The notes below the pieces were generated by a model. The model did not search any database and was not told the origin of the DNA. It saw only the letters and a program-made list of their open reading frames with translations. A stretch of 64,000 bases of DNA, from positions 3,617,501 to 3,681,500 of the forward strand of contig NZ_JAMZEB010000002.1 in assembly GCF_024172165.1 (NCBI RefSeq). The letters run 5' to 3'. The DNA is from Nonomuraea thailandensis. GTDB taxonomy: Bacteria; Actinomycetota; Actinomycetes; Streptosporangiales; Streptosporangiaceae. The translations under genes and the position numbers were made by a program. Shown here piece by piece: positions 1-8,232 of this stretch (its first letter is position 1; each line of letters opens with the position of its first letter).

Positions 1-1496
1 TCCGGGTCGTCCCGGACACGGTCGTCGCCCACGATCCTGCTCAGCAGGTCCAGGGCCTGGCCCGACGGCAGGACGTCGAGCTCCAGGAGGCTGGCCCCCT
101 CCAGGCCGACCAGCCGGACCCGTCCGGTGAGGAGCACGGCCGTGCCCGGGGCCCCGGGCAGGAGCGGCCGCACCTGCTTCTCCCCGGCGACGTTGTCGAG
201 CAGGATGAGGATCCTGCGTCCGGCCAGGCAGCTCCGGTAGAGAGCCACGCGTTCTTCCAGGGATTCGGGGATGCCGGTGGGGCTGACGCCCAGGGCGAAC
301 AGGAAGCGGCTGAGCACGTCCTCCGGGCGGGCCGGGTCCGCGGAGGCGCCGCGCAGGTCCGCGTAGAGCTGGCCGTCGGGGAAACGATCCGCGATCCGGT
401 GCGCGACGTGCACGGCGAGCGTGGTCTTGCCCAGCCCGCCCAGGCCCGCGATGCCGGCCATGGCGACGGTGCCCGGCCGCCCCCTGGTGAGGGCCTCGGT
501 GAGGCTCGCCACCTCGTCGTCCCTGCCGGTGAAGTCCGCGATGTCCGGCGGCAGCTCGGCGGGCGCAGGAGCCGCCGGGGGTTCCGGCGCCGGGGCCGTG
601 ACCTGGGCGGGACCGTCGGCGGACGGGGCAGGCGCGTGCGCGTGCCGTACCTTCCCGCTCGGCTCGATGCCCACCTCGTCCGGCAGGCGCGCGGCGCGTT
701 CACGACCGGCCTCCGCGGGGGCACCCGCGATCGTCGCGACCGCGCGGGGGACGAGGTCGAGCGAGGGGTCCTGCCCGAGGATGCGCTGGTGCAGGTCGTG
801 CAGCTCTCCGGCCGGGTCCAGACCGGTCTCCTCGATCAGGGTCCTTCGGGCGCGCGCGTACTCGGCGAGCGCGTCCGCCCGCCGGCCGCAGCGGTACAGC
901 GCCAGCATCAGCTGCGCGCGCAGCCGCTCCCGCAGGGGGTGCTCGCCGGTGAGTGCGGTCAGCTCGCCCAGCAGCCTGGCGTGGCGCCCCAGCCGGAGGT
1001 CCACGGCGATCCGCGACTGCAGGGCCGACAGGCGCACCTCGTCCAGCCGTAACGCCTCCGCGGCCAGCATCGGGACGTCGGTCATGCCGGCGAACGCGGG
1101 CCCGCGCCAGAGGCTGAGCGCCTCGTGCAGGCGGCGGGTGGCCTCCTCCGGCTCACCGGCGGCCGCCACCGCCTGCCCTGAGCCGGCCAGGGCCTCGAAC
1201 CTCGCCGCATCCAGCTCGTCGCCGGCCACCGGCAGCAGATAGCCGGAGCCCTGCCGCATCACGAGGGCGGGATCGCCCAGGCGCCGACGGAGCCGGTGCA
1301 CGTAGGTCTGCACGTTCTTGGTGGCGCTCTTCGGAGGGGAGTCCCCCCAGAGCGCCACGACGAGCTGATCTTCCGAAACAGGGTAACCCGCCTGGCACAG
1401 CAGAACCGCCAGCAGCACCCGGGCCTTCGGCGTGCCCAGATCGAGCTGCTCACCTTCGCACCACACCGTCAGCGGACCAAGTATCCCGAACTCCAT
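1..1496 (-). CDS. SARP/AfsR-type transcriptional regulator with NB-ARC domain (3' end outside window)
   Basis: The frame is open from an ATG at 1496 (MEFGILGPLTVW) to the window edge, so about 498 residues are seen and the C-terminus is missing. The first ~95 residues match the winged-helix DNA-binding domain of SARP/OmpR-like regulators, and the next ~150 match the BTAD helical domain. After an Ala/Pro-rich linker comes an NB-ARC ATPase with P-loop GLGGLGKTT and a hydrophobic Walker B-like stretch (ILILLDN). This is the AfsR/DnrI-like design in which a STAND ATPase gates DNA binding; such proteins usually activate secondary metabolism or development genes. A C-terminal TPR region would be expected beyond the edge. 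No biosynthetic cluster is visible here, so the target is unknown. Confidence 0.88.
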   Translation of the reverse strand, partial: MEFGILGPLTVWCEGEQLDLGTPKARVLLAVLLCQAGYPVSEDQLVVALWGDSPPKSATKNVQTYVHRLRRRLGDPALVMRQGSGYLLPVAGDELDAARFEALAGSGQAVAAAGEPEEATRRLHEALSLWRGPAFAGMTDVPMLAAEALRLDEVRLSALQSRIAVDLRLGRHARLLGELTALTGEHPLRERLRAQLMLALYRCGRRADALAEYARARRTLIEETGLDPAGELHDLHQRILGQDPSLDLVPRAVATIAGAPAEAGRERAARLPDEVGIEPSGKVRHAHAPAPSADGPAQVTAPAPEPPAAPAPAELPPDIADFTGRDDEVASLTEALTRGRPGTVAMAGIAGLGGLGKTTLAVHVAHRIADRFPDGQLYADLRGASADPARPEDVLSRFLFALGVSPTGIPESLEERVALYRSCLAGRRILILLDNVAGEKQVRPLLPGAPGTAVLLTGRVRLVGLEGASLLELDVLPSGQALDLLSRIVGDDRVRDDP

Positions 1497-1771
1497 CGCG
1501 CCCCCTTGGCTGGAGGCACTGTAGACCGGGACGGCCGGTTCCGCCGGTGCACCGGGTGACGAAACGATTGCGAATCTTGCTCGCCCGGCCGCGCGCGACC
1601 CGGCGACGGGCGTATTCCCGTCGTATTCCGTGGTGCTGCCGGCCCGTGCGACGATCACGCCGGTGAACCCCGGTCAGGGGATCGCCCGCCGCCCGGAGAC
1701 GCATCCCGTCAGCGGCCACCTGCCATCTCACCCCCGGAGAGCCGATCTCCGTCCGAGACAAGGAGGAACGT

Positions 1772-2140
1772 TTGCGCCCGCTCAGAATGATCATCACTGG
1801 GGTCGCCGCCGCGACGGCGAGCGTCGTTCTCGCCCAGCCTGCCCTGGCCGCCGGCTTCCAACGGGATGTCGGGGACGGGATCGTCCGGTACGCCGACCCC
1901 ACCGACGAGCTGTGCGTCCGGGCGGACGACACCACCGGGACGGCCTGGGTCGAGGTGACCCTGACCCGGCCGGGCGTGGTCGGAAAGCCCGTCGTCATCA
2001 GGGACGACAACGTCCGGCACCCGGGCGCCACCTGTGCGGTGCTCACCGCCTTCGAGGACACCACCTTCCGGGCCGCGTACGAGAGCTACTGGAGCGGGCG
2101 CGGCACCGTCCTGCGCGGGGCGTTCCAGTTCGGTTCCTGA
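1772..2140 (+). CDS. small secreted protein, unknown function
   Basis: 122 residues from a TTG start, chosen because AGGAGG at 1761-1766 lies five bases upstream. Residues 1-27 form a signal peptide (MRPLRMIITG, hydrophobic core, cleavage near ALA-AG). The mature part is about 95 residues with two cysteines (LCVRADD and ATCAVL) likely forming one disulfide. The pattern of a valine/aspartate-rich beta domain resembles other small actinomycete exported proteins, but I recognise no family. It is followed at 60 bp by a second secreted protein gene on the same strand. Confidence 0.7.
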   Translation: MRPLRMIITGVAAATASVVLAQPALAAGFQRDVGDGIVRYADPTDELCVRADDTTGTAWVEVTLTRPGVVGKPVVIRDDNVRHPGATCAVLTAFEDTTFRAAYESYWSGRGTVLRGAFQFGS

Positions 2141-2201
2141 CGCTCGCCCTGCTCCACCGGCAAGCGATGTCCCGCCCGCACCCCCACCGCCAAGGATTGT
2201 C

Positions 2202-2651
2202 ATGCGCACATTCACGAGGACCGCCCTGGTGGCCGCGGTCGCCGCAGGGTCCATGTTCGTCGGAGCGTCTCCGGCGCAGGCCGCCAACCGCGACGACTGC
2301 CGTGGAAGCGTGACCGGCATCCGCACGAGCGGCTCCGCCGTCGTCATCTCGTACGCCGTGGTGTGCGACCGGGTCCAGAGCCGCATCGTCGTCTCGGCGG
2401 AGGCCACCCGCCACTCCACCCCCATGCGCGCCGCGCGCCGGACGAAGACCTGTAACAACGCCATCAGGTGCAGCGTCCACCCGCGGATCTCCAATCCGCG
2501 TGGCAGGCAGTTGTTCTCCGGATCGGCCTTCGCCGCGATCGCCAGGCGAGGCAACTACCTGGCGGGTTGCGGGCTGGTGGAGAACCTGCTGCGCGGAGGC
2601 CTGACCCTGGACGCGATGATGACCTGCAGGGCCTCCGACGAGTTCCACTGA
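2202..2651 (+). CDS. small secreted cysteine-containing protein, unknown function
   Basis: 149 residues. The ATG at 2202 is preferred over an upstream in-frame ATG at 2034 because it has AAGGA just upstream and opens a textbook signal peptide (MRTFTRTALVAAVAAGSMFV, cleavage near AQA-AN). The mature protein has six cysteines (DDCRGS, VVCDRV, KTCNNA, IRCSVH, AGCGLV, MTCRAS), suggesting up to three disulfides. No catalytic motif is evident. It probably forms a two-gene unit with the preceding secreted protein and ends at a hairpin terminator. Confidence 0.72.
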   Translation: MRTFTRTALVAAVAAGSMFVGASPAQAANRDDCRGSVTGIRTSGSAVVISYAVVCDRVQSRIVVSAEATRHSTPMRAARRTKTCNNAIRCSVHPRISNPRGRQLFSGSAFAAIARRGNYLAGCGLVENLLRGGLTLDAMMTCRASDEFH

Positions 2652-2672
2652 CCGGCTCGCTGACGTCGCGCC

Positions 2673-2703
2673 CGTGATCGGCCGGGGCGCCCGGCCGATC
2701 ACG
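2673..2703. terminator. bidirectional hairpin terminator
   Basis: A perfect 13-bp inverted repeat (CGTGATCGGCCGG / CCGGCCGATCACG) with a 5-base loop sits between two convergent genes, 22 bp after the plus-strand stop and 11 bp beyond the minus-strand stop. There is no T-run, which is usual for actinomycete terminators. Confidence 0.75.
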
Positions 2704-2713
2704 GCGGATCACG

Positions 2714-2962
2714 TCAGGTGCGGTACTTGCACGTCATGAACGCGCTTCCTCTGAGGCCGGACCACTTACAGGTGCTGTACGCCGGAGTGAGCCGTGGATG
2801 CGTCATCGTGGTGTGCCCGGCGGAACCCCTCGAACTGTACGAAGCGCTGGTGACGTTCGAGTCGGAATAGAGATGCACGGTCGTCCAGGTCCCTGACTCG
2901 ACGGTGCCTTGCCTCTTCCTGCGGATGGGCATGGCCTGATCCCTGGTCCCGGAGGCCGTCAT
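2714..2962 (-). CDS. small protein, leaderless paralogue of the 3557-3928 product
   Basis: 82 residues. Its ATG overlaps the stop of the upstream gene (ATGA at 2959-2962), so translation may be coupled. The second half, with THPR, a later STCKW and a terminal MTCKYRT, parallels the C-terminus of the secreted protein at 3557-3928 (SHPRYN, GCKW, LTCES). No signal peptide is present, so it may be a 5'-truncated duplicate or a decayed gene. Function unknown. Confidence 0.4.
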   Translation of the reverse strand: MTASGTRDQAMPIRRKRQGTVESGTWTTVHLYSDSNVTSASYSSRGSAGHTTMTHPRLTPAYSTCKWSGLRGSAFMTCKYRT

Positions 2963-3525
2963 CGCACCGGGGTGGGGGCCAGGTCGGAAAGGGTGAAGGT
3001 GCCGTTCGTGCCGGCGACGCCGCGCGGCGCGGCCGGCTCCGCCGCGGGATCGGACAGCACCAGGTTGGGCGACACCACGGTGTACCCGTCGCCCAGCCGG
3101 GAGGCGGGCACGCCGTCCGGCAGGAGATAGGCCTCACTCGCGCCGGGCGGGCCGGCCACCTGCAGGCCCACCCCCTTGCCGGTGAACTCGGACGGCGGCG
3201 CGCACGAGGCGCCGGCGACGAAGTCGGCCGCCGTGTCACCGATGACCGTGATCAGGCAGAGCCTGCCGCCGGCGTCGATCCCCGACCAGTACGTGCCGCC
3301 GCTGGCGGAGCCGAGCAGCCGGGTCGTGGCCGGGGCGACCAGGTCGCCGACCTCGGTCCCGGCGGAGACGAACGCGGGCAGCTGATCCGCCGCGGCCTGC
3401 CCCTGCGACATCAGCGACAGGTGCCCGGCCACGTCCTCGGGGACCGCGGTGCCGGCCTGCGCCGTGGCGACGAGGGAAAGGCCGATGGCCGTGGTCGCAG
3501 CCGCCAGGATCAACGCTTTTCTCAT
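2959..3525 (-). CDS. secreted protein, unknown function
   Basis: 188 residues with a clear signal peptide (MRKALILAAATTAIGLSLVA, cleavage near AQA-GT). The mature region contains two cysteines (RLCLIT, ASCAPP) and a repeating hydrophobic/Gly pattern of the type seen in exported actinomycete proteins of unknown role. A GAGGAT-like ribosome site precedes the ATG. It is 31 bp downstream of another secreted-protein gene on the same strand, so the two may be co-transcribed. No catalytic residues recognised. Confidence 0.72.
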   Translation of the reverse strand: MRKALILAAATTAIGLSLVATAQAGTAVPEDVAGHLSLMSQGQAAADQLPAFVSAGTEVGDLVAPATTRLLGSASGGTYWSGIDAGGRLCLITVIGDTAADFVAGASCAPPSEFTGKGVGLQVAGPPGASEAYLLPDGVPASRLGDGYTVVSPNLVLSDPAAEPAAPRGVAGTNGTFTLSDLAPTPVR

Positions 3526-3556
3526 GACGAAATCCTCTTTTCCGCTGCCATCGTGG

Positions 3557-3928
3557 TCATCCGGCGATGCGTGATTCGCAGGTGAGGGTTTTACCGGCGG
3601 TCGAGCCCCCGAGCACCCATTTGCAGCCGCTGCGGCCGGAGTTGTAGCGCGGGTGACTCAGGACGACGACTCCGCTGACGCTGTTGGCGGTGGCGTGCAA
3701 GCCGCCGTCCGCGCCGTTGTAGGTGTTCGCGTACAGCCGGAAGAGACTGCCGCCGATGGTGGTCCGGCCGCCGCTCCTGGCACCCATCGCCGCCTGGAGG
3801 TAGAGGGTGCCGCCCCGGGCCGAGCTGTTCTTGTACGTCGTGTAGTGATCGGCGTGCGCCGCACTCGGAGTCACGGCCACCGTCGCACCGACGGCCACGA
3901 TGACCATGAGACAGGAGGTGAGTTTCAT
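3557..3928 (-). CDS. small secreted protein, unknown function
   Basis: 123 residues from the ATG at 3928. This start is chosen over an in-frame ATG at 4018 because AAGGGAA precedes it and the protein then begins with a canonical signal peptide (MKLTSCLMVIVAVGATVAVT, cleavage near AHA-DH). The mature part is Gly/Ser/Tyr-rich and ends with two cysteines (SGCKWV, LTCES). Its C-terminus is related to the 82-residue product at 2714-2962. Role unknown. Confidence 0.72.
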   Translation of the reverse strand: MKLTSCLMVIVAVGATVAVTPSAAHADHYTTYKNSSARGGTLYLQAAMGARSGGRTTIGGSLFRLYANTYNGADGGLHATANSVSGVVVLSHPRYNSGRSGCKWVLGGSTAGKTLTCESRIAG

Positions 3929-4089
3929 CAGTTCCCTTCGCGCAGAGAAATGAAATGAGCTCCGCCGCGTCCTGATGATGAAACCGGCCGGCACACCGGC
4001 GGCACATTCTCGGAACATGACCCGGATATCCCGGCCGTGTACCGCCGGATGATTGGCTCTCCGCGAAAACCTCGACCCAATGGAGTCAC

Positions 4090-4353
4090 ATGATGATGGT
4101 CATCCGTCGGCCTGGTCTGCGCCGGGCCGGAGTGGTCGGCCTCGCGGTCGCGACGGCGGCGATCGGTGCGGTCACTCTGGCCGGACCGGCGCACGCGGAC
4201 TACTTCGTCGGGATGTTCCCGACGAAGGCCGCCTGCGAGCGGGAGCGGCCCAAGTACAAGTCGTCCTGGACCACGCCGAGGCCGTGCTACTTCTACACGG
4301 CCAACCCTCCGGCTCGCGGTTCCTGGGGATTCTCCGTGGACGAGCGGTACTGA
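4090..4353 (+). CDS. very small secreted protein
   Basis: 87 residues, with three consecutive ATG codons at 4090, 4093 and 4096. GGAG at 4082-4085 fits the second or third best. The signal peptide ends near AHA-DY, leaving a mature peptide of about 50 residues with two cysteines (AACERE, RPCYFY) and many aromatic and Lys residues. It is divergent from the neighbouring secreted gene and is followed directly by a strong hairpin. Function unknown; a secreted inhibitor or signalling peptide would fit the size. Confidence 0.68.
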   Translation: MMMVIRRPGLRRAGVVGLAVATAAIGAVTLAGPAHADYFVGMFPTKAACERERPKYKSSWTTPRPCYFYTANPPARGSWGFSVDERY

Positions 4354-4367
4354 GCCACGCTCCCGGC

Positions 4368-4399
4368 GAGTGCCCCTTCGCGGTCGCGAAGGGGCACTC
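4368..4399 (+). terminator. hairpin terminator
   Basis: A perfect 15-bp inverted repeat (GAGTGCCCCTTCGCG / CGCGAAGGGGCACTC) starts 15 bp after the stop of the small secreted-protein gene. Confidence 0.8.
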
Positions 4400-4531
4400 G
4401 CCCGCGGGGGAGCCGTCCGGTTCCCCGGGCCTTGACGATTCTCAGGCCGAGTACGGGCTGGTCACGGCCTCCCGCTCCCGATCTGGGCCCGCCCTTCTGC
4501 CAGCACCACCGCGCGAGCGTCAGTCCTGAGG

Positions 4532-5110
4532 TCAGGCGGCGATGCTGCCGACGGTCAGGTCCGTCAGCGCCTCGACGGCCGCGGCGACGGTGGCACGCCC
4601 CCGGTTCAGCTCCGCGGCGATCGCCTCGGCCGCGCCCAGCACGCCGGCGCAGCGGAGCCGGAGGGCTTCCTGCGTGAGCCCGGAATACGGCCGCAGGGCG
4701 GTGGACATCAGGTCCGTGTAGCCGTCGAGCAGCTCACGCTCGATCGCCTCCATCTCCTGGCTGCCCTTGAGCGCGGCCGAGATGGCGGTCCACTCCGGCA
4801 TGTCGGTGGCGCAGGCGAAGTAGGCGGCGCTCAGGACGCGGGCGATCTCGCGGGGGACGGCCGGAGCGCCACGCAGAGCCTCCTCCGAGGCGGCCCGGTG
4901 CCGCTCTTCGAGCCGCCGGTAGAGCGCGATCAGCAGGCCGGGGCGGGTGCCGAAGTGGTCGTAGACGACCGGCCTGCTCACCCCGGCGGCCTCCGCCAGG
5001 CTGAGCAGCGTGAGGCTGTCGGTGCCGTGGGCGCGCACGATCGCCATGGCGGTGTCGAGCAGTTGCTCCCGCCTGGCCGGCTTGGACAGGCGAGTCGATC
5101 CCGGAGCCAT
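4532..5110 (-). CDS. TetR-family transcriptional repressor
   Basis: 192 residues with an N-terminal TetR HTH (residues ~13-58: ARREQLLDTAMAIV, then TLLSLAEAAGVSRPVVYDHF) and an all-helical ligand domain with the C-terminal pattern of the TetR_C group. The gene is divergent from the NAD(P)-binding protein at 5189, with two TACAnnnTGTA half-palindromes between them, so it most likely represses that gene and itself. The ligand cannot be deduced. Confidence 0.9.
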   Translation of the reverse strand: MAPGSTRLSKPARREQLLDTAMAIVRAHGTDSLTLLSLAEAAGVSRPVVYDHFGTRPGLLIALYRRLEERHRAASEEALRGAPAVPREIARVLSAAYFACATDMPEWTAISAALKGSQEMEAIERELLDGYTDLMSTALRPYSGLTQEALRLRCAGVLGAAEAIAAELNRGRATVAAAVEALTDLTVGSIAA

Positions 5111-5142
5111 CGTCCTCCCTTGCGTTGCCTCCCAGCTTAAGC

Positions 5143-5167
5143 TACAAAATGTAAGTTACAGAATGTA
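5143..5167. promoter_or_regulatory. probable TetR operator (two 11-bp palindromes)
   Basis: TACAAAATGTA (5143-5153) and TACAGAATGTA (5157-5167) share the pattern TACA-N3-TGTA, with centres 14 bp apart. They lie in the divergent gap between the TetR gene (start 5110) and the GTG at 5189. The position fits a repressor site overlapping both promoters. Confidence 0.7.
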
Positions 5168-5188
5168 GGTTAGTGGGAGGACATCACC

Positions 5189-6196
5189 GTGGAGCACTCC
5201 GTACTGATCATGGGCGGATCCGGCCAGGCGGGCGCGGGGACCGCGGCCCTCCTGCGCCGGTGGTACCCGGAGCTGCCGCTGACGATCGCGGGCCGCGATC
5301 TCGGCCGCGCGAGGAGAGTCGCCGACGAACTCGGCGGCGCGAGCGCCGCGACCATCGATCTGCGGCGAGGCGACCTCGGCCTCCAGGGGACCGGCGGCTA
5401 CTCGGCGGTCGTGGCGACGGTGTGGGACAGCCATCTGAACGGACTGCGCTACGCGCAGGACCGCGGCCTGCCGTACGTCAGCATCTCCAGCGGCCTGGTC
5501 GACATCGGACCCGAGGTGGTCGCCGCCGGCCTGCGAGCCGGCGCGGCGCCGGTCCTGCTGGCCAGCCACTGGTACGCGGGGCTCGTCGTCCTCGCGGTGC
5601 TCGGCCTCGCCGGGGAGTTCGACCGGCTCGACACCATCGAGGTCAGCGGCGTGCTGGACGAACAGGACAGCGGCGGGCCCGCGGCCGTGGCGGACCTGGA
5701 ACGCCTGCTGGCCGCCACCTCGGCGGGGCACGTCCGCCGCGACGGCGTCTTCCACTGGGTCAGCGGCCCCGACGCGGAGGTGGAGGTCACCGGCGTCGAC
5801 GGCGCCGTGTTGCCCGGCCGGATCGTCCCCATCCTCGACGTGCCGAGCCTGGCCCTCGCGACGGGCGCGCCCAACGTGCGCTTCGCGTTCGCGATCGGGG
5901 AATCGGCGGGCAGGCGGCGCGGCGGGCCCGCGTCGGCGGAGGTCGGGATCGACCTCGAAGGCGTGGACCGGGCGGGCGCGCCGCTCAGGATGATCCGCCA
6001 CCTCCTCCACCCGGAGGGGCAGCGCCCTCTGACGGCGCTCGGCCTCGCCCTCGGCGTCGAGCGGCTGCTCGGCCTGCGCGGCGCCCCCGTGCCGCCCGGC
6101 CTCCACACCCCCGAGGCGTTGATCGACCCCGGCTACGCGGCCGAGCGGATGGCGGAGATCGGCGCCACCCTCACCGGCGCGCACGGCGATCGCTGA
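5189..6196 (+). CDS. saccharopine dehydrogenase-like NAD(P)-binding protein
   Basis: 335 residues from a GTG start with GGGAGG at 5175-5180. The N-terminus has a Rossmann dinucleotide motif (IMGGSGQAGAGTA) followed by the saccharopine-dehydrogenase pattern of arginine and strand spacing (LTIAGRDLGRARRVADEL) and a C-terminal catalytic-like domain. Relatives include saccharopine dehydrogenases and uncharacterised oxidoreductases, so the substrate is not predictable. Expression is probably controlled by the divergent TetR. Its 3' end overlaps the convergent PadR gene by 26 bp. Confidence 0.75.
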   Translation: MEHSVLIMGGSGQAGAGTAALLRRWYPELPLTIAGRDLGRARRVADELGGASAATIDLRRGDLGLQGTGGYSAVVATVWDSHLNGLRYAQDRGLPYVSISSGLVDIGPEVVAAGLRAGAAPVLLASHWYAGLVVLAVLGLAGEFDRLDTIEVSGVLDEQDSGGPAAVADLERLLAATSAGHVRRDGVFHWVSGPDAEVEVTGVDGAVLPGRIVPILDVPSLALATGAPNVRFAFAIGESAGRRRGGPASAEVGIDLEGVDRAGAPLRMIRHLLHPEGQRPLTALGLALGVERLLGLRGAPVPPGLHTPEALIDPGYAAERMAEIGATLTGAHGDR

Positions 6197-6809
6197 CTCC
6201 GGGCGGCGCGTCCGCGCGTGTCAGTGGTCCGGGCGACTCGTACCGCTCAAGGTGATCGCGAAACCAGTCGAGCATGAAGCGAAGTGAGGCCATGCCGTAG
6301 TCAAGGGTCGCGCGCTGATGGGCGGCGATGTCGCGCTGCTCCCGCGGGACGTCCAGGGTGTCGAGGAGCTTGTCGAGGGCCGAGAACGCGGCGAGGTCGG
6401 TTTCTATGCGCGCCACGATGCGGTGGAGCACCGGTGCGCGTTCGCCGGGTTCCACCAGGCCGAGGAAGTAGAGCCTCGACAGCGCCGTCTTCTCCAGATC
6501 GGGCCCGGTCGGCTCTCCGGTCATCCAGGCGCGGAACTCCTCACGGCCGGCATCGGTCACGCGATACACCTTCCGCCCCCGGCCTCCCGTCTCGATGCTG
6601 GCGACCTCGATGAACCCTCGGGCGAGCAGGGTGTCCAGAGCGCGCTTGATGCTGCCGCTGCTGGCGCTGTAGAACAGCGCCACGCTGGCCTCGAAGCCTT
6701 TGATGAGGTCGTAGAAGGTCTGCGGGGCGATCATGAGCAGACCGAGGATCACATGGGCCACGTCGGCGAGTATAGACCGTTGACTCTCATAGACATGTCC
6801 AGTAGACAT
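6171..6809 (-). CDS. PadR-family transcriptional regulator
   Basis: 212 residues from the ATG at 6809, chosen over an in-frame ATG at 6878 because GAGGGG lies just upstream. Residues ~12-90 form the PadR winged helix (HVILGLLMIAPQTFYDLIKG, then SGSIKRALDTLLARGFIEV), followed by the acidic helical C-terminal domain that mediates dimerisation (FMLDWFRDHLERYE). PadR proteins usually repress a neighbouring detoxification or transport gene. Here the divergent neighbour is a beta-lactamase-fold hydrolase. Confidence 0.9.
   Translation of the reverse strand: MSTGHVYESQRSILADVAHVILGLLMIAPQTFYDLIKGFEASVALFYSASSGSIKRALDTLLARGFIEVASIETGGRGRKVYRVTDAGREEFRAWMTGEPTGPDLEKTALSRLYFLGLVEPGERAPVLHRIVARIETDLAAFSALDKLLDTLDVPREQRDIAAHQRATLDYGMASLRFMLDWFRDHLERYESPGPLTRADAPPGVSDRRARR
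6795..6809. promoter_or_regulatory. candidate PadR operator
   Basis: ATGTC-CAGTA-GACAT is a 15-bp inverted repeat containing ATGT and ACAT separated by seven bases, close to the ATGT-N8-ACAT type bound by several PadR proteins. It overlaps the PadR start codon, suggesting autorepression. Confidence 0.5.
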
Positions 6810-6882
6810 ATACCCCTCATCGGGGGCCTCGGCGAAACGGGGCGACGGGCCTCTCGAGCGAACGCAGACGAGGAGCATTCAC

Positions 6883-8007
6883 GTGACATCGCCGCTCGCC
6901 ACGACCCATGCCCAGGACAATCACGTCCCCGCGGACATCGGCGCGCGGCTGACGAGCCTGCTGGCGAACCTCGTCGCGCGACGCGGGATACACCACGCCA
7001 ACCTCGCCGTCACCAGCGGCGACGGGAAACAACGCTGGTCCGCCGCCGCCGGCCGCCCGCTGTCTCCCGACACCCCGTTCTTCATCGCAAGCATCACCAA
7101 ACGTTTCATCGTCACGCTGGTGCTCCAGGCGCACGAGCGCGGCGAACTGGAGCTGGACGCTCCGATCAGCCGCTACCTGCCAGGGGAAGTGATAACGGGA
7201 CTCCACGTGCTCAAGGGGGTCGACCGGACGTCCGCGATCACGGTGCACCACCTGGCGAGTCACACCTCCGGTCTGCCCGACCACTTCGAGAGGCGTCGTG
7301 ACGCCCCCAGCCTGTACGAGCGCCTCGCCGCCGGCCGGGATGTGGCCTGGACCTTCGAGGACACGATACGGACCACGCGCGAGCAGCAGCGCCCGCACTT
7401 CGAGCCGCAGGACCTCGACGCCGCCCGGCAGAAGGCCCGCTACTCCGACACCGGCTTCCAGCTGCTCATCCGCATCCTGGAGACGGTGACCGATCGGCCC
7501 TTCCCCGACCTGCTGACCGAACGCGTCCTCGCTCCGCTCGGCCTGGAACACACCTGGCTCCCAGGACGCCGCCCACCGGACCCGGCGACCCCGGCGCCCT
7601 CGCCGCTCTACGCGAGACAGCGCCGCGTGGACCTGACCTCGTTGATCGAGTCCAGCAACGACCTGTTCAGCACCACCGGCGACCTCCTCACCTTCCAGCG
7701 AGCGCTGCTCGACGGCGAGCTCTTCAGCGACGCCCGCTCGCTGGAGCTGCTCACCGGGCGGCGCAACCGGCTGCGCAACATCCCCGTCCTCAAGTACGGA
7801 CTGGGCACCATGTTCTACAAGGTCGGCCGGCTCGTGTCGCCGGGGCGGCGCCCGGTCACGCTCGCCGGCCACTCGGGAGCCACCGGGACGTGGCTCTTCC
7901 ACTGTCCGGAGCTCGACCTGCATATGGCCGGCACCGTTGACCAGACCAAGGGGCAGGCCGTCCCCTTCCGGGTCATGGCGCGGTGCCTGGACGCCTGGCG
8001 CACGTGA
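6883..8007 (+). CDS. serine hydrolase of the beta-lactamase/penicillin-binding fold (class C-like)
   Basis: 374 residues from GTG with GAGGAG at 6869-6875. The beta-lactamase signature SxxK appears as S70-I-T-K73 (FIASITKRFI). The second motif appears as YSDTGF (Tyr-x-Asp in place of Tyr-x-Asn) and the third as HSGATG, where His-Ser-Gly replaces Lys-Thr-Gly. This combination fits esterases or D-amino-peptidase-like members better than true beta-lactamases. No signal peptide is evident, so the protein is probably cytoplasmic. The divergent PadR gene probably controls it. Confidence 0.82.
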   Translation: MTSPLATTHAQDNHVPADIGARLTSLLANLVARRGIHHANLAVTSGDGKQRWSAAAGRPLSPDTPFFIASITKRFIVTLVLQAHERGELELDAPISRYLPGEVITGLHVLKGVDRTSAITVHHLASHTSGLPDHFERRRDAPSLYERLAAGRDVAWTFEDTIRTTREQQRPHFEPQDLDAARQKARYSDTGFQLLIRILETVTDRPFPDLLTERVLAPLGLEHTWLPGRRPPDPATPAPSPLYARQRRVDLTSLIESSNDLFSTTGDLLTFQRALLDGELFSDARSLELLTGRRNRLRNIPVLKYGLGTMFYKVGRLVSPGRRPVTLAGHSGATGTWLFHCPELDLHMAGTVDQTKGQAVPFRVMARCLDAWRT

Positions 8008-8067
8008 AGGTGAACGTCCATGGCCTGCTGGCGGGAACAGGGGCGCAGGACCATCGCGACCTCGGGA

Positions 8068-8232
8068 TCAGCCGGACTCCGCGAGCAGATGCACGACACC
8101 GGCCGGGTTCTTGATCCAGTGGGTTCTGGGATCGAGATTCTCCAGGGCTCGACCTCGTCACACGGGTGGATACCGCCGGCGGCCAGTCCGGTCACTGCCG
8201 CGTCCAGGTCATCGGTGTGCCCGCGCGGGGCG
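8068..8232 (-). pseudogene. remnant of a VOC (glyoxalase/bleomycin-resistance) family gene
   Basis: Two short frames recreate the end of a vicinal-oxygen-chelate domain: DDLDAAVTGLAAGGI in one frame, then after a shift THWIKNPAGVVHLLAESG followed by a stop at 8068. Only about 50 residues survive. The 5' part has been replaced by the LysR remnant at about 8230. Confidence 0.6.

Noticed and set aside
6883..8007. True class C beta-lactamase
   Set aside because: The SxxK motif is present, but Tyr-x-Asn is Tyr-x-Asp, Lys-Thr-Gly is His-Ser-Gly, and there is no signal peptide; a general serine hydrolase call is safer.
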